Below are positions 28,251 through 40,508 of a stretch of 64,000 nucleotides of DNA, one piece after another. The DNA comes from Elysia chlorotica (taxonomy: Eukaryota; Mollusca; Gastropoda; Plakobranchidae). Location of the stretch: assembly GCA_003991915.1 (NCBI GenBank), contig RQTK01000304.1, positions 31,064 to 95,063 of the forward strand. Reading direction: 5' to 3'. The notes beneath the pieces are model-generated. The model ran no database searches. It was given only the letters and a program-made list of their open reading frames with translations, and was not told the DNA's origin. Within the stretch, counting starts at the first letter, position 1, and each line of letters begins with the position of its first letter. Position numbers and translations under genes: made by a program.

Positions 28251-30009
28251 ATATTATAGTAAAACTATCATTGCCATCAGCAATCTTAGTACTTAAATAC
28301 GCTCAATATTGTCATCCATCTTATTGTCCATTCAAAATGATATAATCTGATTGACAGTTTAAGTAAACTAAATGCAACATAGAGTGACATACATAGCTAA
28401 CCAAGCTTAAGAACCTTAAACAAATCATAAAATAAAGGTTCTAGTATTTTATTTGTCATAACATACACAGTATGTATATCATCATTGCGCTATATTTATT
28501 GCAAAAATGCAAGTGAAGGGAGAAATGGGATCTAACTGAATTTTCACCGTTTCGCATTAAAAGTGGGCTAAAACGGTTTTTAAATGAATGTGGGTAGATA
28601 TAAGGAAATATGTTTTTAACTCCAAGGTGGTCCGGTGATGGCATGTGTATTCCATATCTTTTAGTGTTAGTGTTACATTTACAATGTATAAAGTTCACAA
28701 TATTTTATACGTAATTAAAACACATGTATGAAGCTCTTGTCATGTGAGTAGAAATCAAATGTCTACACTTTTGAAAAGTTCACATGTTAAAAATACACAT
28801 TATGTACCAGAAAACATGGACATAAAATTTGTTAAAAGTTCAATAAATAAAATGCAATAGTACACACTCATGCCAAAATCAATACATGTATGCTTTATGT
28901 AACTGTTGAAAACATTAGATTCCAATGTAGTTTTGAATTAAGCTCATTATTACAAAATTCAACATCTGGACAAATTAATGGTCAATGTGAAAATACAAAA
29001 AAATAATATTCTATTTCTATATCATTTTCATGTACATGTGATAAACTTAGGATTGGTTTAAAGCAATTAACCATACATTTAACTGGTTCGTGTGCATTTG
29101 AATTGCTTTTAAATAAATTCCAGAACTTTTTAAATATGAAATTGGGAAAATAAAAGGAAAATTCTTTGAAAAACTAACACGCCAAATGTAATTATGTACA
29201 AAAGATACATTGTAGTGTTCATAAACCAGCTGGAGGCAAAATTTAATTGTGTGTCCACATTTGGAGAAATTATTAATGGTAGATTTAAAAATACGCTTTA
29301 CAATCAATACCATATTCATGAGTACATTACATGTACCGGTATGTATATATACATCACATGTATGTAAAAATTGTAATTAACCTTATTTTTATAGCGCTCT
29401 GGCCCAGACTTAGGCTTAAAAGAAAAAAACTTGATTTGCATGATATACAGGTACATGTACATTTTAATAAAAATTCTTGAAGTAACACTAACAAGTACTA
29501 AAACTATGTACGCCTACAAAGTACATTATATATATATAGCTACAAAATATGTAATTTGGAATTTTAAAATCCTGGTAAAACTAACACATTTACAAAATAT
29601 TCTTGCAATGTTTAAATTTAGAAAAGCTACTTAAGTTTAGCTAGACAAAAACTTAAGTGCTCAGGAATATTTTTAGAAATGATGTGCACATAGAGCATAA
29701 CATTACTGTCAATGAATTTGACATACATCTTTTAATTTAACACCAATGAATTAATGTTCTGAAGGAGTTGAATTTTGAAGATGATTTGAACCAGTGAATG
29801 AAAAGGGACAGCCATTCAGTATTCACGGTAAAGGACACAAAATTAAACTAGGGAAATAAATTGTATGCCTAGCCACGATTGAAAATGTGATTGTAACTTT
29901 TTATCATTGCCTCCAATAATAACAGGTGTTGACATAACTCAAATTCGATCCCACTATTAAAAATAGTGGCTATTGTGATGATGAGAAATCTCAACTATCA
30001 AATTCAAAA
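28251..30009. other. AT-rich intergenic DNA (no gene seen)
   Basis: Low-GC sequence with scattered ACATGTA words and no frame resembling a known protein. No transposon ends are recognised. Confidence 0.6.
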
Positions 30010-30250
30010 TACTAAATTCAGTTATGGTAACTCCACCCCACCTAAATTACTTACTGTTACAAATAATTATACGACTAGCAATAGCATGCATCTTGTTTCA
30101 ATACTACTAGAAAAGGGGAATAAATATTACTGATTAGAAGAGTTCAAGCCAGACGAAATTCAGTAATGGTGACTTGAGGTAACTCCGCCCCACCTAAATT
30201 ATCTATCGTTACAACTAACACAGTAACAGTAACATGCATTTTAATACTAG
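30010..30250. repeat. Diverged tandem duplication, unit about 165 bp
   Basis: The segment containing GGTAACTCCACCCCACCTAA (about 30027) recurs as GGTAACTCCGCCCCACCTAA (about 30179). Both are followed by similar TTACnnnTACAA and CATGCAT words. Confidence 0.7.
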
Positions 30251-30271
30251 GGAACTACATGTACATATACA

Positions 30272-30352
30272 TAATTAGTAACATTAATAATAGACAACAT
30301 CGATCGGACATGTATTGATGTTGTCTATTACATGTATTTATATTACTAATTA
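30272..30352. repeat. Imperfect inverted repeat with perfect 14-bp core
   Basis: TAATAGACAACATC (30288-30301) pairs perfectly with GATGTTGTCTATTA (30317-30330) around a 15-nt loop. Outer arms containing TAATTAGTAA extend the pairing imperfectly. No transposon family recognised. Confidence 0.75.
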
Positions 30353-30940
30353 GTATTCAAGACAAACACAATTACATTTGACACTAATGATAGTATTTAA
30401 AATAAATTAGATTCTGTTAGATTACCTCCTGATTTCGAAATAAGGTAGAGGTTTCTGTAGACTGTCTTAATTGATTTTGATTTAATAAAACTACATGCAG
30501 AACTAGAAGTAGAACAGCGTCGACTGATGTTTTTTCCTGAGGTTGAAATAACAAAAAATTGTTTTATTTGTCATCCTTAATATAATAAACATTTGTATCT
30601 TGCACTTTTTTCCATCCCTTGAGGAAAGCGTTTTTTTTTCTTTTTTCCCCACTAATTTTCAGTTTTCGGTCCTGACAACCCTACAATAGAAAACTCTTTG
30701 GGTTTTCTTACTTCAGTAATTCAGCTTAGCATACTTTAGTTTACATAATGTTACGTAAAGTTGCAGTTAGAATATAAAGGTACTTTTTTTTGCAACTGCA
30801 AGGCTACAGCACATTGAAATTGAAACAATACCTGACATGGAAATAGTGAAAATAAAATAAAACCTGAAATGCACATGTGTACTATGTTTGATTTCTACCC
30901 TTTTCCGTGCATCATGGGGCCTCTATGGATCTCCACTTCT

Positions 30941-31140
30941 TGCCTCAAGACTGACGTCTGATAATTTTAAATGCTGCGACACACGAGACAGGGAGGGGAT
31001 ACCATGACTCCTGTCTCAGCAGGTGACATTTAACTCCTACCAACCCAACCAGTAGTGAGCAAAATCGCCAGGGCTCTAAATAACAACTGACCTTTTGAGT
31101 CGGAAGCCGATGTCCTACCCTAGGGCCACCACGCTCCCCA
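30941..31140 (-). mobile_element. SINE family, copy C (type-2 head, tail truncated)
   Basis: On the minus strand the head reads GGTGGCCCTAGGGTAGGACA then CATCGGCTTCCGACTC. The body (GAGACAGGAGTCATGGTATC) and the start of the 3' module follow. It stops after CAGACGTCAGTCTTGAGGCA, so the terminal tail is lost. Confidence 0.85.
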
Positions 31141-31383
31141 CTAGCAATGGCATTGTACTTTTTAGCACCCTTTCTATGGCCATGCATACAATGTATAGGT
31201 CACATTTTCTGATGTGGAAAATAGTAGGGCATCATCTTTTCCTGACACTGTAAATACTTGTAGTACAGTAATAACTATAACACTGTAACAGCAACAATTT
31301 TATTTTAGAGATTTTTAACAATTCATCAATCAAACCAGATGCCTAAGTGACTCCTATGGTTCTATAATCATTCATAATTAGTT

Positions 31384-31648
31384 GTGGCGTTGCCGTCTTT
31401 CGTGGGGAATGGGGTGAAACATCGGCTTCCGACGCAGGATGTCAGTGGTTCGAGTCCTGGCAATTTCGCTCCCTACTGGTTGGGTGGGTGTCACTGTCAG
31501 TTTAAATCGTAAATGTGACCTGCTGAAGCAGGAGCCATGGTATCCACGCACTTTCTTTGGCACCATGTAAAATTGTCAGAAGCCAGTCAGTCATGGGGTC
31601 TGTCCACTATACGGCCTATATAGTGCTGATATTGGACATAGAGCAACA
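31384..31648 (+). mobile_element. SINE family, copy D (type-2 head)
   Basis: The head contains CATCGGCTTCCGACGCAGGA and a good B box GGTTCGAGTCC. CTACTGGTTGGGTGGGTGTC, the body and the tail CTATATAGTGCTGATATTGG follow. Confidence 0.88.
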
Positions 31649-33139
31649 TAACAAAACAAAGCCGTCTTTCCTTGGTTCATTTAAAAACTTGTCCTTGGCC
31701 TAGCTTCCTTTTACCATTAAAGGCATCTGGGTAGATTGAATATGTGCTCCTTGTAAAACATGTAGGCATATACTTCATCTCTATTTAGGAAGCGAATCCT
31801 AGCATTTGAATTTTTTTTTTTTATTTGTTTGACTTTGAAAATGGAAAGTTTCTTGTTTAATGAGCCTATACAGTGTACTAATGAGCTTTCTTGTCCAATC
31901 TTAAACCCAAAACAGAAATAACAAAAATATTAATTCGGCTAAATATTGTAAGGAGCACCGCTGGGTTGTTCATTATTAGTAACAAGTCTAAACTGAGAGA
32001 TGGAGTATTGCGGTTCAAATCTTAGGTGGTGTCCCTATGTAAAATTCTTCTGGAAACCAGTAGAAGTAGAAGACATAACAAAGTAAAACTACTCAAATGC
32101 GGTGTATACATGACATGTATGATGTAACTGTATGGAACTTAAATGTGTTGTTAGTGAGTGTCAAATGTAGAGACTCAGAAAGATGTTAAACCTAATACAT
32201 GTAGTGTTAGACCGCTGGTTATCGATTCTTGTCAATTTTGTTGCAGCTACTTAGGGTTTCAACATTTTGTGCCAAGTCTCTCTTTTCAAATTGTTGTTTT
32301 CAATTTCAGATATGCAAACTTCTTGACAGAATCTAGTTTTACTAGTGTGAAGACTAGGGGCTAATATTAGTTACTGCTAGTGCTACTCATTCTTTTTCTT
32401 TCTATCTATCTGTCCATCTCCCTATATTCTATTGTGGAGTCTAAAATATGAAACCTTTTATTCTTACATTTTAACATGTTATTTGTTTTCAGCAAAAGTA
32501 GTAGGTCCTAATGGTTTATACTTACAACAGTACATTGGACACATCCTACCTGATTCTTTTACTGTAGTAGGACTCCTTATAGTTAAGTAATATAAATTTA
32601 CTTTATTAAAATTGCTATTTATTTATGGTGTTACAATTTCGATTGATTACAAACTTGATTTGTTAAAAAATCAAATAATTAAATACCAATAACAGGTCTG
32701 CTTTAATTTCCCTGAGTGCACTGAGGATGGGACAAGCCTAGACTTTATATCAGTTTTGCACTATTTCAATTCTCTTGCTGTCAGTTAAATTAACAAATTT
32801 AATGTCAATACATTTTACGTGTATTGTCAAAACGATGGTCACTATAGTTCACAGTTCCTAATTTTTGTTTAACTAAGCAGAAATATTGTATGTGTAGAAT
32901 TTTACAAAAAATTACACCGTATTTCTTTTTTGATAAAAAATATTGATTATATTTTTTATTCACAGATTAAAAAGAGAAATCAATTTTCTTTTTATGCGTT
33001 TCTTTTCCCCAATATTGGATCGTTTATGACCATGACAAATCTATTGCAAGCCATAAAAATTTTGCAATATAACTCACAAGTAAGAGAGACAAATATTAAA
33101 CCTAAGGGAAAAAATGTGAACTGAATATTGAGTGAGAAA
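31649..33139. other. AT-rich intergenic DNA (no gene seen)
   Basis: No recognisable coding exon or transposon domain. It leads into the CR1-like 3' end downstream. Confidence 0.55.
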
Positions 33140-33965
33140 TATAAAATGTCTGATTTGACTTTTGAAACCAAAAACTTTACAACTGTTTTATAAGGCAATA
33201 ATCGAGAGCGTTCTATCGCAGTCAATCACTGTTTGGTTTGACCGCGCCCCAATAGCTGAGATTGAAAAAACTCAGTTATACGTAACAGTGAAAGGCTGAC
33301 AGGTGTAGACCTTCCTACACTTGAAACTATAATGTCTCGTATGGAAAGAAAAATAGATAAGATACGTGATGATAATTCCCACCCTGCTAGCCGTTACTTT
33401 GATCTTCTGCCCCACGGGAGAAGAATGCGAGCCTTTAAGGGGTGTGGCCGCTTCGTTAAGAGCTTTTACCCACAACCAGTCAAACATTTTAATGGCTCAA
33501 GAGAACTAAAAAATTTATAAAGTTACTAGAAGGTGTACATTTACATTCTATGCCTTTGTTAATAATTTAGAGTAATGTAAAAGCGAACTTAATTAATACA
33601 TTTATAGTGCATTTTACCATCATTATTACATGTGCTTTACTTAACCACATTATTGAAACTTTTTATGCAATGCGCAATCAGTTGTCCATATTGATAAGGA
33701 ATGTATGCTAAGTTCTTAAATTTTTTATTTTTTATTTTATTTATTTATTTAATTTTTTTTTTCTTTAATCAATGTGTACTACTTAGATACAACTATGTTT
33801 AAGTAAAACTTTTTGCTAATTGTGTTGCTGCATGTATATTTGTATAACTGTTTATATGTATTCATCTTGCAAAGCCTGTGCTTGACAAAATAATTTTCGA
33901 TATGTATGTTCTTAATATATATATTGACTAAATAAACAATAAACATAAACATAAACATAAACCAG
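33140..33965 (+). mobile_element. CR1/Rex1-like LINE 3' end
   Basis: Frame-shifted RT C-terminus: ESVLSQSITVWF (about 33206-33241), then in another frame GVDLPTLETIMSRM, HPASRYFDLLPHGRR and FVKSFYPQPVKHFN (to about 33495). The untranslated end finishes with tandem AAACAT units (33940-33962), a typical short-repeat LINE tail. The rest of the element is absent (5' truncation). Confidence 0.8.
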
Positions 33966-36009
33966 CAACATGACAAGAATGTGAATGAGAATAAGGATTA
34001 ACAAAGAATCAGATTTTTTCTTTTCAATCAAATTACCTTTTTTCAAAAGTCATGTCCGAAATTCAAGACTTTTTAAAGGAAAAAAAAGTTAATAGCATAA
34101 TTTTGCACAAAAAAAAAATTACAAATTACATGCTTATGACATAAGCCAGCCACCTTTATATACAAATATGTTTTATACCAAATTTTTTTTACAACACTGC
34201 ACTGCTTGACTGTCCATATATTTAAGAAAATTCAACTTGACTATGTCATATACAAATGTAACTGACATTAAAAACAGTCTGAAAAGGAGTACAAAATTTA
34301 CATAGACATGAAGTATGAATTTTCCTTTTCTGTACATGAAACACCAGTATTCATAACTACATTAATAACATCATAGATATAAATTATAAAAACCTTCTAA
34401 ATTTACCCTTATTATGTTTTTAAAAAAAAAGGTAGTGCTTTAGAGTTATTCTTAGTTGATATTGAGTAATATCACTTCGCCTTTCAATAAGACAAGGAAA
34501 TTAGAAAGAATAGGGTTGATTTACAAAGTACATTGTACATTATGTAAATTGCCATAAAACTCACACCCAACCACATATAATTGTATTTTACGACTTCTTA
34601 ACAATACTACTCATTACAATTTTCTGAAATTTTATATAAATTTCTATCAAATGAATAATAAATGTCCAAATTACCAGGTACTAAACTGGGCTTGTAAAAC
34701 TTAACATCCAAAAAAAAAAATCTTTTCTTCAAAGATAGAGGTCATTAGCTTCAAAAATCAACCTCCTTTGTTCTTAAGCATAAATATATAGAAGCCAATT
34801 TAAAAACTGCTCACAATTCAGTACATTTTGAAAATCACAAATTTTCATGATTTTTTTTTTTTTTTAAGAAGACTGAATTTCTAGATTGGTGCTTGACTTT
34901 GGATTTTCCTTTTTGCTTTTGATTATGCAATATAGCATTTCATTTTCAATTTGCTTTTGAGGGAAAATGTCGATGTAGCATCTATTTTAATTTAAGTTGT
35001 AACTACATGTACAATCATAGCACTTTCTATGTAGAGGTATTTGGAGCCCTCAGGTTTTAACAACAACAAAAATATCAAGATGCCACACCACATCAGGTTG
35101 CCTTCTTTGCAACAGTACTGGTTTGCTCAATGTTATTATAACATTGTACAATGTACTACTCTGTCTTTGTGTGGCAGAGTATAAAAATTATTGTGGGACC
35201 TAGAGTTAGTTATGGCAAATTCCCTTTCAGAATCTACACGACTTTGGAAAAGTAACGCTATCTTTAAAAAAATATTTCAACAAAAGTTACACATGTTTTT
35301 TTCCGGAGTTCGAAAAGACCAAGTAGGGACATACTTAATACTAATGTGCCCTTTTTTTAAACAGACCGTACATGGGTTAAAATAATAAGAGAAGCAGAGG
35401 AAAAGATGTACACTTTTTTAGATTTACAAAAGATATAAAGAGGAACAGAGGAAAAAATGTACACTTTTTTAGATTTAAAAAAGATATGTAGTGTTCAAAC
35501 TTCAATGTTTACAGTAGAGAAACATGTTTATTTCAATTTTGTAGAAAAGGCTTAATAAAGTATTTCCTATACTTATATTTGTTGCATCCATAATCAAGAA
35601 ATGGTAATTAAATAAATCCATTTACAATGGTAATTATTTAATAATTAATGTGATACTTGCCACATTATATGTATATACATACTATTAGTATTACTAGGAA
35701 TAGAGGTGAAAAGAAAAACTGGGGCAACCTGTACATATGTATGTATGAATCTAAAACTACAACTGTTGTCTCTAAAAGTATTCCATCTCTATTTTTCCCT
35801 TTTTAAGAAACCTGTAAGAAAAATATAAAATAAAACTTGTGTAGCACACCAATGAAATCTATCCAAAAACTAGTGTTTTTCAAAATACAAAAATGACTGA
35901 TTTAACTTTAATACTTTCATCAGATCCAAACAAAATTCACAGAAAGTACATGTGTATTTAAAATTAATTGTACAGCAACATTTTACCAAAGCTAAAATAA
36001 TTGTTACGT
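33966..36009. other. AT-rich intergenic DNA downstream of UQCC4 (no other gene seen)
   Basis: Contains a 51-bp tandem duplication (see separate entry) and A/T runs. The right end probably includes the 3'UTR of the minus-strand UQCC4 gene. Confidence 0.55.
35389..35490. repeat. 51-bp tandem duplication
   Basis: Two near-identical units centred on ATGTACACTTTTTTAGATTT (offset 51 bp), with a purine-rich GAGGAACAGAGG spacer. Confidence 0.85.
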
Positions 36010-36411
36010 TCAGGAGCTGGCTCTTTCTCTTGCATGCCTTTGCTGAATGAGCTCCTTTAGTCTCGTTTCTGCCTCTGTAGTATCCTCTCCTCTCTGCTTC
36101 ATTCTGGGTATGGCTTGGGCCAGGTGTGGCTCTTCTACAGATGGAACCCTCTCAAAGAGTGTGACGTTTAGCTGATCATCCCAATCATTCTCTTCACGCA
36201 AATACAAAAAGTAGGCCAAAAATACAAAAAGACTCAATGCAACTATTGGCCCCTGGTGCTCATTGACTTCTGTAGTATCAGCCAGAGATTTCATATTTGC
36301 ATTACTTGTGGTGAATCTGTATGGCTCTGAACTCAAGTCTTTCTTAGATTTCTTCATGCATGTGACACTTGTATGAATACGCTGATGCTGGGAAAGCCTG
36401 AGGATAAACAT
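36010..36411 (-). CDS. UQCC4: Complex III assembly factor UQCC4 (CCSMST1/C16orf91) homologue
   Basis: Minus-strand frame of 133 codons from the ATG at 36411 (family about 130 aa). The family signature is present: YRFTTSNAN (31-39), a polar spacer, one hydrophobic helix (about 55-71, PIVALSLFVFLAYFLYL) and immediately YLREENDWDDQL, matching the conserved SSSKAN and YLREE blocks of CCSMST1. The N-terminus (MFILRLSQHQRIHTS) is basic and free of acidic residues, as expected for a mitochondrial presequence. The family helps assemble ubiquinol-cytochrome c reductase in the inner membrane. The start is uncertain: the frame stays open to an ATG at 36453. A good acceptor (TTTATCCTCAG|G) at the 36404/36405 boundary could instead join an upstream exon, for example a short ATG exon ending GA|GTAAGT near 36930, which has the right phase. 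The C-terminus is rich in Arg/Glu. Confidence 0.78.
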   Translation of the reverse strand: MFILRLSQHQRIHTSVTCMKKSKKDLSSEPYRFTTSNANMKSLADTTEVNEHQGPIVALSLFVFLAYFLYLREENDWDDQLNVTLFERVPSVEEPHLAQAIPRMKQRGEDTTEAETRLKELIQQRHARERASS

Positions 36412-36990
36412 AATTGAAGTAGGCTTAGTGAAAACGTGAAAAGAATTGGACAAATAAATGTATACATCTCTGTATTCCTTTCACAGTAAAAATAATTAGG
36501 TTTCAAAACAAAAAATAAAGCCTCTTATTTTAAAAATGCACATGTTTTAAAGCTAATTGCATTAAGTAAGTTTATTAGTGATTGCACTGCTGAAAAAAAT
36601 TTCGTATTAAGAGGATTTGACTGGAAATGTTCCAATTTTCCAAATTAACAAGAGCAAATGCAAAAGCAAACATTGCTTAATTACAACATATATAATAAAA
36701 CAGATAACTAATACATTACTGTATTGAATACAAAACATTACGAAGTAAAAAAAAATAACAGGAAGATATCCTGCTAGTCCAGCCTGTCATATAACTTAGC
36801 TACACGCAGTACCAATCAGCCAGATGCAATGATGATTTGTAAATCAAGCAACATAACATGTATTGTTAAAAAATTTAGCAAACAAAGAGTGATACTGATA
36901 GTCACATTTTTAGCGGTGGTTCAACTTACTCCTCAGTCATTAAATACTCACTATGGGGCTGTTTAAATATAACCTTACATCCTAGATCGT

Positions 36991-37017
36991 GGGGAGGGGG
37001 TTGGGGGGTGAAGGGGG
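36991..37017 (+). promoter_or_regulatory. G-quadruplex-prone G tract upstream of UQCC4
   Basis: Four G runs of 4, 5, 6 and 5 with loops of 1-4 nt, about 580 bp upstream of the chosen UQCC4 start. It lies on the strand opposite the gene. A second G-rich patch follows at about 37075-37089. Whether it is promoter DNA is inference. Confidence 0.45.
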
Positions 37018-37369
37018 TATCATTGCATTGACTGTTGTAAGAATAATGTTAAGAGATGGGAAACTATGAGGTTTGGGGTGGAGGGGGGCTCAAAAGGTCC
37101 CAGAACAAGTGTAATAATATATCTGAACGGCCCATATTGCATGTATTTAATGTAACAGAGCACTAATGGGTGTGTGTTTCTGTGTGTGAAAAGCCAAGGG
37201 AAAGTTGTAGATAGAGGGGTTGGGGTTGTGATTGGCTTTTTTAAAACGCTATCTACGTACTATGTTGGTGGAAGGCTGTTTTGGCAACATTGAGCCGCCC
37301 ATGGTTCTTGCATCCAACAAACTTTTGAAAATAAACAAGCTAGTGTGTTGATTCTGATGTGTACTGTAT

Positions 37370-37737
37370 TGAACTGAATCATTGATGAAATCTCTCATAT
37401 TGAGGACCTGAACCTCATTCTGAAGGAGAGAAGACTCCGGTGGTATGGCCACGTGGAACGGTCAAGCGGAGCTATCAAGACAGCATTGGACATGCAAGTA
37501 ACAGGAAGTCGTGGAAAAGGGAGACCCAGAATGACATGGAAGCAGGTGACAGAGAGGGATCGGAAAGACTGGAAACTCTCAACAACTGACCCTCATGACA
37601 GAAACACCTGGAGATCTGGTGTGAGATCAGCCATGCGTGCAGCAAGCCAGCTACCTGGAAGGGGGTCCACTGATGTGGATGTTGCCCCAGTACCTGCACG
37701 TTAATCAAAATACCGATGATGATGATGATGATTGAGA
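37370..37737 (+). mobile_element. LINE 3' end (RT C-terminal zinc-less tail, (GAT)n tail)
   Basis: The open plus frame includes ERRLRWYGHVERSSGAIKTA and then GRPRMTWKQVTERDRKDW and RSGVRSAMRAASQLPG, the classic C-terminal block of abundant invertebrate non-LTR retrotransposons. It ends with a stop and a (GAT)n run at 37715-37732. 5'-truncated. Confidence 0.88.
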
Positions 37738-37889
37738 ATAGGCTCTTATAAGAAACTAGACAGACTATTTTAACTGCAGATCTTGTGAAACAGACCAAGC
37801 ATTGAGCATAATTTGCAACAAATCTATTTTTTCCTTGCCTACAGACCTAGATCTAAATGTAGAGTCTAGAAAAACATAAGAAGTGTGTC

Positions 37890-38350
37890 TTAGATTCCCT
37901 CAGAAACCTGGTACCATGTCTACTCTGATGGTCCAGCTGAAAATACAAACAGAAATGGAGGCTCAGGATTTGTAAGAAAATGTCCAGATGGAGCATCTGA
38001 AAAACATTCTTTTCCTGCAGGCAAACTGGCATTCAATTTTCACTCAAAGCTCCATGCGATCCAGGGAGCAACCGCCACTTCTTCTAGATAATAATAACAC
38101 CACTGATAAAGACATCGTTGCCTTAGGGTGATTGCTATGCAGCCCTCTAGTCTGTTCAATCTGGAGCTATAGACAACATGACAGAAACAATGCTACAAAA
38201 CTTCTAAGACTTGTTAACAAGGACAAATTCCGTAGCCCTGCAGTGGATTCCAGCTCACTGTGGTCTACTTGGTTATGAAGAAGCAGATAGGCTTGCAAAA
38301 GAGGGCTCTTCAAAAGTTAAACCATAGACAAAAATATCATTCCAAGAAAT
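37890..38350 (+). mobile_element. LINE RNase H domain fragment
   Basis: Broken frames read WYHVYSDGPAENTNRNGGSG (the first catalytic Asp block), SEKHSFPAGKLAFNF, and later VALQWIPAHCGLLGYEEADR with LAKEG. These are the conserved start and end of a retrotransposon RNase H. The middle is degenerate, and a short TAATAATAA tract sits inside. Confidence 0.82.
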
Positions 38351-38471
38351 TAAAAGTATAACACTTATCAACATAAACTGATTTGAAAATTTAAAGGATT
38401 TTGGCATTGTAATGAAAATGAACGCAGAAGAAGATTGCAAAAAAAAAATCCCTACCAGTGATGTTGTTGTT

Positions 38472-38612
38472 GAGTAGGACTAGTGTCCAATGTCAGCACT
38501 GTATAGACTTTATTGTGGACGCGCCCCAAGACTGATGTCTGACAATTTTATGTGCTGCACACACAAGACAAGGCGGGGACGCTATGGCTCGTCTTAGTCG
38601 GTCACATTTTAA
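38472..38612 (-). mobile_element. SINE family, copy E (3' part)
   Basis: The minus strand carries GACAAGACGAGCCATAGCGT-like body, GTGCTGCCACACA-equivalent module and the TATACAGTGCTGACATTGGA tail. The head is absent. Confidence 0.85.
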
Positions 38613-38934
38613 AATTCAAACTTCAATACCAGTGATAAACTTCAGAGAGTAATGTTAGATATAGATAAAGATAAGTCTACGTCAAGGTAGAGAAGCATAG
38701 GAATAGCCTGTCATGCCAGCTAATATCTCTTCTTGTAGCCTTATTCTTTGTGATAAAAATAGCCTGTAGATTAATTTGTGTAGGTAACTACAATCATAAT
38801 GCTATTAGATAAAAATCCAATTGGTACCTAGATTTATATTAGTTCATCTTTCAAAAAAATAAACATACAAAACAAAGAGTTGCTGTTCGTGTTATAGGCC
38901 TAGACCTAGATCTAGATAATCTAAATCTATATCT

Positions 38935-39780
38935 ATACCGTTTAGCCTAACTTACAGTGGATTTGTTGTCTGTGGAAGAATCAGTGATTTTCGGCACATT
39001 CTGTGCACGGCAGAGAGCTTTGAAATTTGTCGGCTCATGTTGGTCTTTAAATGTTTACGAGATACACACTGCAGTCAATCAGCAATAATGTTGATTTTCG
39101 CTTATGTAATATGACTGTTTAATTTGTAATAGATCAAGACTAGATCTAGATCGCTAGTTATGAAACGGTCAAAACTACCCTGCTTGAGGGTCAAGACTCT
39201 TATTTCGGAAATGTTGTAAACAAATGGAAATACATGTATACTTTTTAAAGTAACCAGGTACTTCCAAAACAATGATCGTAATTTTCCCAGAACAACGCAA
39301 GGAAACGAGTATTTTAATAATGGGGGAAAAAAAGAAAACAACAACAATAAAACGAAATAAAACAAAAAATATGTGAAATACACAAATAAAAGATATTGTT
39401 GATGAAGCGCAACATTTCAATCAAAACTTTTTAAATTAAAAACATGGGAGATAGTAAGGTGTCTGTAAGGAACAAAGAAAAAAATTAAAGAGGTGCAGTC
39501 TCATCACTTTATAGGGCCCACTTCGCCTACATGATCAGTGTGTTGCATCTCTCGTTTCAACTCAACACAAATTTCCACCAGCCCGCTTGGTATCCCCAAT
39601 CCATCTCAAACTCAAACAGAAGACAAGACCCAAAACAACCTTGAAAATGTTAGTAATACGGAACCATGTATGTTATATGCCCAAATACGTGAAATTATCG
39701 GTTCAATTCTACGATAGGCCTACATATTTATAACAAGCCTTTACAAAAATTAATGTAGTGGTACTTAGTCATGGTTCTCA
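38935..39780. repeat. Large direct duplication I, copy 1
   Basis: Nearly identical to 40509-41363. It starts ATACCGTTTAGCC and ends GTCATGGTTCTCA. It contains T/A-rich sequence and no recognisable coding domain. Confidence 0.93.
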
Positions 39781-39852
39781 TGATGATAAAAGTTCCAGCG
39801 GCGGCTCGTGCCTTAAAAAACAAGTCGGGCAAAGTGGGGGAAAGGGGGGGGG

Positions 39853-40100
39853 GGAGACGAGGTGGCCATGGGGTAGAACATTGGCTTCAGAAGGAAATGG
39901 TACGGGTTCGAGACCTTGCGATTTATCTCTCTACTGGTTGGGTCGGTGTCAGTATAATGTGACTGGCTGAGACTTGAGTCATGGTACCCCCACCCTGTCT
40001 CGTGTGTGGCAGCACATAAAATTGTCAGACGTCAGTCTTGGGGTCCGTCCACAATAAAGCCAATATAGTGCTGATGTTGGACGTTAAACTTACTCGACTT
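39853..40100 (+). mobile_element. SINE family, copy F (type-2 head, best-preserved)
   Basis: The head reads GAGGTGGCCATGGGGTAGAA then a perfect B box GGTTCGAGACC. The body (GTCAGTATAATGTGACTGGC), the CTCGTGTGTGGCAGCACATA module and the tail ATATAGTGCTGATGTTGGAC are all present. It lies in the spacer between the two copies of duplication I. Confidence 0.92.
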
Positions 40101-40253
40101 AACTCACGGGCAAATTGGCAGTTTCACTATATAAAAAAGTATAAACAATAAAATTATCCTATTCCGCGACTTGATTACATAACAAAAGTAAGAAAATAAG
40201 AATATAAGATTACACTAAAAGATTGTAATAACTTTCTGAAACAACAACAACAG

Positions 40254-40259
40254 ATTTAT

Positions 40260-40335
<76 letters not shown>

Positions 40336-40336
40336 G
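40254..40336. repeat. (TAA)n microsatellite
   Basis: About 80 bp of TAA/ATA repeats with one interruption. Confidence 0.97.
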
Positions 40337-40339
40337 ATA

Positions 40340-40508
40340 ACCATACCGGAGTGGAACAATCTACCCGACAGCACAATTATGGCCGGTTCTGCCTCCGACT
40401 TTAAGAACCGGTTCTCCGCAACCCAGCCGTGACGCACTTGCCCCGTTCCTGTGTTGGCCCTGATGGGCATTTAGGAACTACTTTTCAGATTCAGATTCAG
40501 ATTCAGAG
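40340..40508 (+). mobile_element. CR1/Jockey-like LINE 3' end with (AGATTC)n tail
   Basis: The plus frame reads IPEWNNLPDSTIMAGSASDF then KNRFSATQP and stop, a common RT C-terminal signature. It is followed by a short UTR and at least three AGATTC units (40487-40507). Copy 2 of duplication I starts immediately after the tail. Confidence 0.78.

Noticed and set aside
39102..39420. Hydrophobic minus-strand frames in duplication I, repeated at 40642-40995
   Set aside because: The frame is conserved only because the DNA is duplicated. The composition is T-rich low complexity and no start context or homologue is recognisable.
40210..40470. Minus-strand frame with runs of Ile and Tyr
   Set aside because: It is the translation of the (TAA)n microsatellite plus a LINE end on the other strand.
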